64,000 bases of DNA from Asparagopsis taxiformis (Eukaryota > Rhodophyta > Florideophyceae > Bonnemaisoniales > Bonnemaisoniaceae). The first letter of the stretch is position 1; each line of letters opens with the position of its first letter. The stretch covers positions 1-64,000 of the forward strand of contig JALQPE010001860.1 in NCBI GenBank assembly GCA_030407315.1, written 5' to 3'. Positions 22,691 through 32,143 of this stretch are shown in pieces. The notes under the pieces were generated by a model. That model did not search any database and was not told where the DNA came from. It saw only the letters and a program-made list of their open reading frames with translations. The translations under genes were made by a program, and so were the position numbers.

Positions 22691-23010
22691 TAGAGTGGTC
22701 GCCGTGATGGATGCGGACATCCATGTCGAGCACGGCGGCAGAAATTTCTGGGGTCGAAATTTTTGAATTTCTGAGCCGGCGCCCGTCCTAGGTGGACATA
22801 GACATGGCGGAAGTCCATCCCGAGGGGGACATCCGTGGTACTAGAAACAATGAATGTCGCCCTAGTAATACTAGACGTACTAGACCGCATGGACGTCCGG
22901 TTCTAGGCGGACATCCAAAAATTCTAGAGAACATGGACGTCCGCCTAGTAATACTAGGTGTACTAGAGGTTGTGGACGTCCGCGTCCATTTCCGAGAACA
23001 CAGACGTTGT
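22690..23010. repeat. Cluster of short palindromic repeats (GGACGTCC, GGACATCC, TACTAG)
   Basis: GGACGTCC occurs at about 22,893, 22,932 and 22,975, usually after ATG or GTG and before GG or CG. Related GGACATCC or GGTGGACAT forms and CTAGTAATACTAG-type palindromes lie between them. A related GGACGTCCGGTGGATGTCC lies at about 13,554 near the end of the duplicated block. The pattern resembles another subterminal repeat field of a DNA transposon, but no transposase or terminal repeat is seen. Confidence 0.45.
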
Positions 23011-26000
23011 AAGACCAGCCGGGATGGCTATCGCTAAGGGAGTTCTAGAATTGCAACCGTGTCAGGGTGAGGTGAACCGGATCGCGCTGGTTGAACTTGC
23101 GTTTCGCGCGTCGCTCGGTCGCAGTGGCGAACGGGTGGTACAACGGCGGAACGCGTAGGGAACGATCGCAACACGGGATTCGCGGGCCGGCGCAAGCCGT
23201 GATCTCAGGGTGAGATCACCGAGTAAACTCGAGCACAACGCGATCCACACAGGGGTCGTAAATCCCTGGCCTAGTGGCGTGCGACGCAACGCGCGCTATC
23301 GCGGTGCGACGCAGTTCGACGATCGGTCTATGCGCAGCGCGCACGCGAAAGTCGGCGATCGTGAGCAACCCCGCACGCAATGTTTCAACGCAATCGGTCC
23401 TCACGATTCGCTAAACGCTTAACTCGTAGCTGCGAAGATGCTGGCTGTTTATTGGTAAGGTGCGAAGCTGAACGACCATTAATAGCTAACTACTAAGGAC
23501 AGGTTGTCCTTACGCGGCCGGCCGGCGGCCGCTCGCTCGCACGCAAAAGGGAACTATTTGGGAAAAAGACTTTCGTCATAAAAACCCAAAAAGGGATATA
23601 AAAGGGAAATCCGTAAAAATCGCTACACGTGGCGCCGGGCTCGCGGTTTCGTGGCAACGTTCGCGCACACGCGCTCGCATCGACGCTCCGTGACACGTAA
23701 TCAAAACGCCATGCGTACGCTCGCTTACTAACTAACTAAGATAGATGCACGCGAATTCATCCCGACGCAATCGCGGCGAACGCGCGCGCGTCGACGAAAT
23801 AAATTGCGTCACAAATACGAATAACTAATAACTACGCAACGGCATAAATGCGACATCACGAATGCCCAGGTGCGCGACGCAAAACGAAACGTACGAGCTA
23901 GCGAAACGCTCCACCTACACTTCGGCGAATCGACGCTCGCCGTGCGAGGCTAGCCAGCACAACGATTGTGCCGCCGGCTAACGAAAAGCCCCGTGAACGA
24001 AGAGCACAGCGGTGCTAATATCGTTATCGGCTGTACGAAAAGCCAAGCCCGCTGGCAACAATGTTATCAACGGCACCGCGACGCACTGCCGCGTACATGC
24101 AACGGCGTGCAACGTCAAGTCTACTCACGCGTGAGCCAGCTTGAGGTTAGACGAATTCCCCGCGGGGAAGCGCATAGACGCGTTTAGCTCATCGGAGCAA
24201 ATCAAATTAGCACTGTCGTGCTACGTGTGGGACTCGTCCCGTATTGAATGGCGAAAGGGCGCCTGGAGAAGGGTCGCGTGGGGTGACGCTCGCGAGCGTG
24301 AGTGGTGTTCGGTAATAGAATTGGCCACGAAGAGTCGCGGCGCTAGCCCATGAGCCGCGGTGACGTGGCAGAGGAATTGTCGCCCAAGGGCGAATGGGCG
24401 CGTGCCGCCTTGCGTTGGCACCGGGCCACATTGCTTGCGCGGGACCCTTCGGGGAGTGTGCGACGTGTAGCGATATAGGCGCGATTAGTCGCACACGTGT
24501 GCGAGCGGGAAGATTCTCCCGTTACAACTGTGCACGTGTACGTTACGTCTGGCCGTTTCTATTAGTTTACACGTAGCAACGTAGCAGCTTACTATGTAAG
24601 GCCCCTGGGCCGCGTAAACACCCCAAAAGGTCCATTGGACGCCGGACCGGGACCATTGGTCCTGGTCCGGTTCCGGCAGTCTCGTTGACCATTTAAGGTC
24701 AACAGACTGACCACTAAGCTACAATAAAGGCAGATCGTCTCGGTTCCAAATCTTTAGACCGTGGTCGTTTAACTTACAACTAAACGGCGGCGGCAGTTCC
24801 CTTACCGGATACCCGCTGCTCCGTTTCGATATCCAATTGGGGATCGCTCACACATTTCCCCAATTGCCCGCCGCGAGCCTCCTCCGGCGGGGGTGTACGT
24901 GGATTGCCCTAGGGCATTTCGTCTCCGCGGTGGTGGACCACCTTCCCGCTTCTTTTAACGCCGTCAGGCGACCGGGAGTGGCCTTCCGCCCACCGGGACA
25001 AGGCTACCGACTGGGAGCGCTGTCGGTTCGGCACTCCCAGCCGATCAACCGAGCCAACGCCCGTGGGCTTCTCAATCGGTCTCGACCGCAGCCGCCGGCG
25101 GTATCACAGTTGCGGAATCCGCTGTGTGGGCAGCCACGCGTGGAGGCGACCACAATTCCCCGCGGGGATCCATCGCGCTAAGTGCCTAGTTAACCCTTGA
25201 GTGGGTTGAGGACGGCCACGGCCGATAGATCCCTCCGGCAGGTTAGATCCAGCCCTCCTGGACCCCGCTCTACCACCCGCTACCGGGTTGGGAGACAGGT
25301 GTCCGGGCTCCGAGGGATCGATCCACCCGACACAGCCCTCGGGCTACTAGGATCGCATGAGGCATCCGCCTCGTGGAATCGGCGCTCTCACTCGTGAGTT
25401 CGAAGCCTTATCCCTATATACTAACCCTCCTTGGAGGTACAATCTATCTAAAAGGGCTATGGTCCTACACTACGTGCGAAGGAGCTTGCACGCCCATCGA
25501 TAATCGATACCTAACGGGGTTAATCGCTCGCGAAGCGAAGGCGAGAACGAATTCCGAGTTAGTTACAAAATGATGCTCACGCCAACGGGCTCAACGATCG
25601 AGGTTAACGTACCACTCGCAGTGAAAAGCCGCCGCAACGCCCCGCCGCTTCACCGAATAGTTACAAAATGATACGAACCTGCCAACGGGCACGCGCCGCT
25701 GCAAACGCGAAGGGCGAGCTGTGAAAGCTGTACGAACTCCCAACGGGGTAGACGCCACAACAAAAAAAATTGTGGGTAGGGGCTTAATGCTCATCCCTCC
25801 CCCGCTGCAGACGATCTGCTAATACGAATAACGAAGTTCAGCGGAACTATGCGATTACGCAGAAAAACAAAGCGATGTTTACGAGAAGCACGATGCTAAC
25901 AGCCTACAAGGCCTACATACTGCGCTAGAAACTACGAGTTATAACCATCGTGGCTACTATGTACGGAACAAATACGAGAAGTGCTACGAACACGAATACG

Positions 26001-26587
26001 GAAGCCACGCGGGCAGAACGATACAATAGAGCGAAGGAAGCAGAGGCCACCGGGAGTACCCAACGGGGGAAAACGAGACGCAAAGGAAAAAGGCTGCGAG
26101 CCATCGCGGCGGTGAGTAAAGCAAAAAGGCAACGGCCTAAGTGATAACGAAGAAGGAATGGAAAGCGACGAACGCTCCAACGTCTGAGCCGTGGCTTTAA
26201 TACCCCATCTGACGACCGCTGTCGTGATGCCTGGTGGCACGAGATCCGCGAGACGTCCGCGGCCTGCGTGCGTATCACGATGATTAGAAAATCACCCGCG
26301 TGGTGGAACTGGAAACTGAATTCGATTGCAAGAGACGCCTACGCGAGGCATTTTAGAACGATGCCAACGGGCGGGCCCCGATGATTATGAGGAGGCGGGA
26401 GCGCACGCGCGCGCTCCGGCGCCGTGTCCAACCGATCGGCCAACCGAGCCACGTTCGTTTAAGCGAGATCTTTCGGGACAATTGCCACATCTGCAATTGT
26501 ACCCGAACAGGTACCAAACCCACGTGTCTCAGGTGTGTCCTGACGGGCCTTGCGTGGTCCGGACGTCGACTTGTGGGTGTGGGGCTG
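23011..26587. other. CpG-rich gene-free sequence, possible decayed LTR element
   Basis: No frame of more than about 115 codons and no protein motif is present. Sequence is rich in CG and ACGT, like the gypsy LTRs. Local features are a TATAAAAGG at about 23,597, palindromic TTCCCCGCGGGGA at about 24,151 and 25,155, and a degenerate CCAACGGG motif recurring at about 25,581, 25,683, 25,739, 26,060 and 26,360, twice after GTTACAAAATGAT. This could be untranslated parts of a non-autonomous LTR element, but no matching terminal repeats were found. Confidence 0.4.
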
Positions 26588-27237
26588 TGTAGTACACGTG
26601 GCCAATTCGAAAATGGCAAATATTTACGATTTCCGCGGAATTCGAATTTCGGCGGACACGACCGGCGACAGCAATGTACGAGCATTGCTGGCGCATGCGC
26701 GCGCGCATTCGGCACACGTTTGCAGCGAACGAACTGGCACGCGGCCAACGGACCAACAGGTCCACACGCGCGACCCACAAGGTCCTTTCCCATTCGGGAT
26801 GTTACGAACAGTGTTTACACTGTAATGCGATTCCATCGTGGCTAAATAGGTATTGGCATGGTGCCGGGAGGGAAAGGGGACAAGCATCGAAAGATCAACG
26901 GCTCTAGTCTACGACTGACTTCTACGTTTTACGTTTTCGCCTAACGAGGCTTCGTCGAGCTGCGCACTCCCTACCCATCGCCACACGTGAGGCTGATCGC
27001 GTGTAGTGCCTATGGGCTTGGTTGAGAGCGCCTCCGGTGACGTGCCACCTCGTTCAGAGGACGTAATCCTCGCGTGGATTGTTGCGTCGTGACGTCCGTG
27101 TCTACTCGCTAACTTCTCTACCTTCTACCTTCCTAACCATACAGTCAAACACCAGCGGGTGGCACTTTTCGCTCGTTTCGTTCGCAGGACAGCGTGTCCG
27201 CTAGCTCGCACCAGCTACTCTAGAACTACGTACCACA
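26588..27237 (+). repeat. Solo LTR of the same gypsy family, diverged
   Basis: Plus-strand sequence starting TGTAGTACACGTGGCC and ending GTACCACA aligns end to end with the complement of 6689-7352, including the shared CGCATGCGCGCGCGC-type tract, the TGTTTACACTGTAA core and the CACCAGCGGGTGG block. It carries many substitutions and small indels. It is followed directly by unrelated sequence with no primer-binding site, so it is a solo LTR. The flanking five bases on each side do not match, so no target-site duplication is visible. It marks the border between the transposon block and the gene island. Confidence 0.75.
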
Positions 27238-28310
27238 ATCGGCCAAGTGACATTGCACTACAGTGAAGTGAAATTGGCACACCCCTCTACTCAAATTTAC
27301 GAAGAAATAGACTGGTGGTTCGAGAGGGTTTCGTGCGTAGATGCTGTTAGAGCCCTAGAAGACGCGTCTAGGTGCTCTACGAGTACCAAGTCTTTTTTGT
27401 TTTTATGACTTCGGTCCGTTCTATAACTGTAATTGAGCATCTTATGGGAGCAGCGGCTACTATTGAAACGGATACTTCGGCGTGAATTTTGGGGGGGCAA
27501 TAAGTGCTCGAAGAAAATGGAGGAAAAGCTTGTCAGACTGCCAAGTGGAAGCGAAAGAGAATGGATTACGTGATTATTTTCTGGAGTGAGACATGATCAT
27601 AATTACAATCCCACAGATTGTAGATGGGTCACTGCCTGTTTTTTGTTGTTGGAGTATTGGCATTTGGAGTCAATCAAATTTCACTTGGCCTCATTCTCAA
27701 TACTAAACTCAGAACAAATCATTCCCATTGGCGTTAGTGTCACATAGAGCAAAGCGGTCATATTAGCTATGAAAGCAGAACGCAACGTTGTGGTTGGGCC
27801 ATACTGTACCGTGACTACGGCCGTGAGATTATTCATTGACCATAGATTGCTTGTGTCATCCACGCCGGAAGTCACCTACTGAAATCGGCTATTGGTCACT
27901 CTCGTAGATTCCACTCCCTTCTAAGCCACAATTTTTCGAGAACTGTATGTCCATTGGACATTTATCCTACTGCGGTAACGCCTTCACATCTGTTCGGCAA
28001 TCTGTACTTTCACGTGAAACTCATTCGCTGGTCATCATCAATATCACACGCAAAACAATTACGGTATATCTATTTCTATTGTTCGAACAACCAATAATAG
28101 TGTAACCAAGACCACGCAATACGGATCAGTTCTGGTGCATCCATGCCCATGCATATGCTGCTGGAAATTGACAAGCGAGAACCATTGCTGCACATCGTCC
28201 TAGCCTTGAAATATCCCAGATAATTCCTATGGCAGATTGCTCTCGTCGTGAGCCAAACCCTGATCACTGCTCATATCACTATTCTCTGCTTACATCTCGA
28301 TCTCACCCAG
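27238..28310. other. Intergenic sequence, start of the gene island
   Basis: No gene is supported. A minus-strand frame at 27681-27875 follows a TTTCAG and gives a mildly protein-like 60 residues (TAVVTVQYGPTTTLRSAF), possibly a relic last exon. I do not recognise it and it has no ATG. Base composition is more AT-rich than in the transposon block. Confidence 0.4.
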
Positions 28311-28319
28311 TATATAAAA
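28311..28319 (+). promoter_or_regulatory. TATA box of the AGAT-like gene
   Basis: TATATAAAA lies about 65-70 bp before the ATG at 28383. That leaves room for a start site about 30 bp downstream and a short leader. Confidence 0.5.
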
Positions 28320-28382
28320 CCCACCATAAATCACCTGCTATTCTGATTCTCCGTCTATTCATTCACCCCACCGCATCAACAG

Positions 28383-29813
28383 ATGAAAACAACCATGGAA
28401 TCGCCCCATTCAAATGGCAATACTACTGGCAACGGCAACACCAATGGTAACGCCGATACTTTCGATTCCGTCGGTCACTGTGTTCAGAATGGCCACCAGA
28501 ATTCTGCTGGGACCTTTGTCAGTCCCGCTGTAGCCCGTGCAACACACCGTGTCGACGAGCTGAAGAAGCAGGTTGCACAAGCTGAGAAGCATTTGTCTGA
28601 CGTGGTGGATGCACAGAAAAATACAACATCTGTCGATAAATCCAACGTGAATCGTCGAGTAAATGCATGGACCCAGTGGGGAAACCTTAAAGAAATCGTC
28701 GTGGGTATTGCAGATAATGGGTGTTTTATACCAGATCAGCCCGGTTCCAAACCGGTAGTAAATCGAGAGGGTGGCAGTGGAGCAACCGAGACGAAAAATT
28801 CCGGAGCAGGTGCTTTCATCGATGATGAACTGTCATGGCCCATAGGTCGCAAAAAGCAAGCAGTAATTGACGCCGCTAATGCAGAACTTGATAACCTTGC
28901 TCGTGTACTAGAGGCTCGCGGAATCCGTGTACTACGCCCCGATCCGAGTATCGATTGGACGAAGGGATTGAAAATGCCCTTTTTCGAAATCAACTCACAG
29001 TACTGCTGTGCTTGTCCGCGTGACACCATGATCACACTAGGCAATATTATTCTGGAAGCCACCATGTCACGTCGTGATCGTTACTTCGAAAGCATGGCAT
29101 ATCGCGACATTGTGCTTGATCTGCAGCGAAGTGACGACAAAATGATGTGGAAAACAGCACCCAAGCCGACCATGCGTGATGAAATGTACAACGAACCATG
29201 GTGGCATCTTGATCTGAAGAAACGTTACCAACGCATGCACCTATTTGAGTTCTGCGTCAACGAAGATGAACCAGTATTTGATGCGGCTGATATCATGCGA
29301 TGTGGGCTGGATATCTTCGTGCAATTGTCCATGACTACTAATCGAGCTGGTATCCGTTGGCTTCGCAAAGAACTGGCGCCACACGGTTTCCGTCTTCACG
29401 TTTTGCGATTCCCGTATGATTTGGCACCGAGCCATCTCGACGCTACGTTTATGCCGCTGCGTCCCGGTCTCGTGCTCACAAATCCGGACCGGCCTTGCAT
29501 GGAGGAGGATTTGAAAATTTTCAAGGATAACGGTTGGCGATTTATTGAAGCGCCGCTGCCAGTGAACCCGGAACGACCGTGGGCGAGTCAGAGCAGTAAG
29601 TGGCTGTCCATGAATGTTCTGGTGATTGGATTGAATCAAGTCGTTGTTGAAGAGCAGGAGACGGCGTTGATAGAACTGCTGGAAAGTGAAGGCTTCGAAG
29701 TAATCGGTGTGCCGTTCAGGGACGTATACGAATTCGGTGGCGGTTTACATTGTGCAACTTGGGATATCGAACGAGAGGGCCCGGCACCAGAATGTCTTTT
29801 TCCAGTGCAGTAA
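28383..29813 (+). CDS. GATM: Glycine (arginine) amidinotransferase-like enzyme
   Basis: Enzymes of this family move an amidino group from arginine to an amine; AGAT makes guanidinoacetate from glycine. The 476-residue single-exon protein has a low-complexity Asn/Gly-rich N-terminus (about 1-45), a short coiled-coil-like stretch, then the fold from WTQWGNLKEIVVG. The catalytic triad is visible: Asp300 (FDAAD), His351 (SHLDATF) and Cys457 (GGGLHCATWD). Family motifs include PFFEINSQYC, WKTAPKPTMRDEMY and NPDRPC. An alternative start is Met5, and no clear organelle presequence is seen. Residues 3 and 1 before the catalytic His are Ala348 and Ser350, where human AGAT has Asn and Met; this could change acceptor choice. 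The tail-to-tail neighbour is a GAMT-like gene 182 bp away, which favours glycine as acceptor. Alternatives are other arginine amidinotransferases of secondary metabolism. Confidence 0.9.
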   Translation: MKTTMESPHSNGNTTGNGNTNGNADTFDSVGHCVQNGHQNSAGTFVSPAVARATHRVDELKKQVAQAEKHLSDVVDAQKNTTSVDKSNVNRRVNAWTQWGNLKEIVVGIADNGCFIPDQPGSKPVVNREGGSGATETKNSGAGAFIDDELSWPIGRKKQAVIDAANAELDNLARVLEARGIRVLRPDPSIDWTKGLKMPFFEINSQYCCACPRDTMITLGNIILEATMSRRDRYFESMAYRDIVLDLQRSDDKMMWKTAPKPTMRDEMYNEPWWHLDLKKRYQRMHLFEFCVNEDEPVFDAADIMRCGLDIFVQLSMTTNRAGIRWLRKELAPHGFRLHVLRFPYDLAPSHLDATFMPLRPGLVLTNPDRPCMEEDLKIFKDNGWRFIEAPLPVNPERPWASQSSKWLSMNVLVIGLNQVVVEEQETALIELLESEGFEVIGVPFRDVYEFGGGLHCATWDIEREGPAPECLFPVQ

Positions 29814-29995
29814 ACTGCGGTAGTGAATATTTTGTAGTCAGTTGTCACATGCTCATTGTGCTGGCGGATTATTTCCGTACACTTGTCTTCTTTTTGCGTA
29901 GGCTATCCAACGAATAAGATCAATGCCACAATTTCAATTTATGTATTGCCGCATCCTACCAACTCTAGCTAGATCGTAATAATGACGGCATTGTA

Positions 29996-30715
29996 TCAAG
30001 CCTTCACACAAATTGGTACCAACGCTTTCTCAACCTGGTAGTATTCGCAGTGCGGATCTGGGATTACATCAAACAGCCTAAAAGAAACTTCTGAAGCTCG
30101 AAAGCCGCATTCAATGAGATACGGAAGCTGCGTCTGCTGAAATAAGGCCTCCCAGGACGCATATTGTGGGCACAAAACACCTAGAGACGTCAAGTTGCAA
30201 TAGGTCAAAATGGCGCCAGCACGTAGCTTTGGATAGACAGCTTTGATGAAATCAAACTGATGAGTATGCTGCTCTTCCTTCACTAATGGATACGTGTCGT
30301 ACAGCACGCCATCTATGGAGTTGTCGTCAACGAATTGTAGAGAGTTCTGCCATAGATTCGGTCCGACTGGAGTAACTTTCTGCGATGCCCTGGCCTGGAA
30401 CAGCTGCAAATTTTTAAATACATCCTCGTTAGCCTCCAGTATAATGTGCTCTTTAACGAGATGCTGTTGAATTGCTGAGGCGGAAATACCGAGTCCGAAT
30501 CCAACCTCCAGGACGCGTCCTCCACGCGATGTTGCAACAGTCGCCAATTCATTCATGTACGGGGTCTCCCATCGCTGCATGACAGGGTGGTTGTCAATAT
30601 CGAGTCGATCCTCTGTGGATTTAGTAGGAGCCTGCATCCATTTGGTCGGGTCTGTTTCACTGCTAGGTTTCAACTTGCGGTATCCACTCTGGACTGGAAT
30701 GGGATTGACGGACAT
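29996..30715 (-). CDS. GAMT: Guanidinoacetate N-methyltransferase-like enzyme
   Basis: GAMT methylates guanidinoacetate with S-adenosylmethionine to form creatine. From Met at 30715 the protein has 239 residues, close to the about 236 of animal GAMT. An in-frame ATG at 30799 would add 28 residues with no family match. Visible motifs are PVMQRWETPYM (44-54), the SAM-binding VLEVGFGLG (68-76), the acidic ligand LEANED (93-98), YDTYP with Asp140 (139-143), HTHQF (150-154) and LTYCNLTS. The YDTYP, THQF and ETPYM set separates it from the related arginine methyltransferase RMT2. Convergent with the AGAT-like gene: together they encode both steps from arginine plus glycine to creatine. Single exon, probably cytosolic. 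Confidence 0.88.
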   Translation of the reverse strand: MSVNPIPVQSGYRKLKPSSETDPTKWMQAPTKSTEDRLDIDNHPVMQRWETPYMNELATVATSRGGRVLEVGFGLGISASAIQQHLVKEHIILEANEDVFKNLQLFQARASQKVTPVGPNLWQNSLQFVDDNSIDGVLYDTYPLVKEEQHTHQFDFIKAVYPKLRAGAILTYCNLTSLGVLCPQYASWEALFQQTQLPYLIECGFRASEVSFRLFDVIPDPHCEYYQVEKALVPICVKA

Positions 30716-30799
30716 GGCGAAGAGAACGGCAATGAATGAGCTAGGTTGATGATGGAAGGTTATCGCACGATTGATTTGAGTACATTTGTACACATGCAA

Positions 30800-32100
30800 G
30801 CTAGGCTGTTGAGGATGAAAAATTTCGCTTAGGGTAGGGTAGGCAGGATATTATTGAATATCCATGTTCTTCCGTTTCTTTCCCTGCCAAACTTGGGCGA
30901 GATACAGGTGCAAGTATAGTAAATTATGAGGACTAGTAAATTTTTAGAATAGTTCGTACTACCAATTAGCGGAGACCATTCATTTGTGTATGACAAATAC
31001 TGTTCTATTGCATGCCTGGGATCTCAATTTGATTTTGAAAAGGGAGAGTGATCCACGGCATGTTTTAGACTGGTCAGATCTGTGGATGGCAGCAACTATT
31101 GACGACGTTATGACATAACCTTCGAGCTCCCATGAGCGTATATTTAAGATAAAAAACCAGTGCGTCCACTGATTGGTTGGGGGTCCATGATTCTGTTTGG
31201 CGAATCTGCGGCTCTGCACGTGTCTCTTTGGAAGTTTGCGTCAGTTGATGACGACAATTGCAGCTGAGTAACTTTGTTAATACGCCACCAGGTCCGTAGC
31301 AAGTGGAAGCTCTGCTCACCGTTTCCAGTTGGGTGGGAGCATTTGAAAATTGTATATCCGATGACCAGTGGCCTTACACCAATAACTGTCTCGCTTCATG
31401 ATATCATACACAACTTGCGTACATTTCAGAGTGGTCACGCAACACCAATCACGCAGAATTGCGTGTGTGAGATGAGAGAATAATTATCAACAAGGATTTA
31501 TATCAGCTTGGATTGCAACTCGCCATTAGCCTCCCAATTTGTAGAGCATGTGCTATCACGCTCACGATCCTCCGTGACAGAATCAGCGACATCTTATTGT
31601 ACGCCCCCCTTTCCAATGTTGAATCTGATTCATAAACATATAGGTATGCATCTTGTAGAATTGGGCTTCTCCATTATAAAACCCCTCGCAAATCACAATG
31701 GTGCACCCGTTCACTGCGATTGCAACGGGATATCTCCCATGGCCCGTGTGTCGTGCTTCAGCCGCTAGTAATCTCATATCTAAACGGCCGATCATTCTGA
31801 TTGGCCGAGTGAGCAACCACTCTTCATCGGCTACCCAGATCAGGTCCAGGTAACCAAATATAATCCAATTTTTCTATGAAATACTCATTGTTTTCTGCGC
31901 TGGCCAATACCGGAGCCAAGTAGCCTTATTCGCAGCCTAGGCTAGTCTGCTGTGCTAGTTGCACCAATATTGGTCCTACGACACTTTAGCAAGCAGTCAG
32001 CAACACTAATACCGGTGTTGTTGGCAACTCACTAACAATTTAGCACAATAATCAAGAATGAACACAGTCACCATGCCTTGGCGATCAATCTTGTCAGGGA
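30800..32100. other. Intergenic sequence
   Basis: No supported gene. It must contain the promoter of the GAMT-like gene at its left side. A TATAAAA on the plus strand at about 31,675 has no assignable gene. Short frames are scattered and unlike known proteins. Confidence 0.4.
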
Positions 32101-32143
32101 ATAGAAAATGGTAACATAGCTTTCATTTCTGTGCCACGACGTA

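Noticed and set aside
26353..26907. Overlapping frames on both strands at the solo LTR
   Set aside because: They fall in LTR sequence also found without coding role at 6689-7352.
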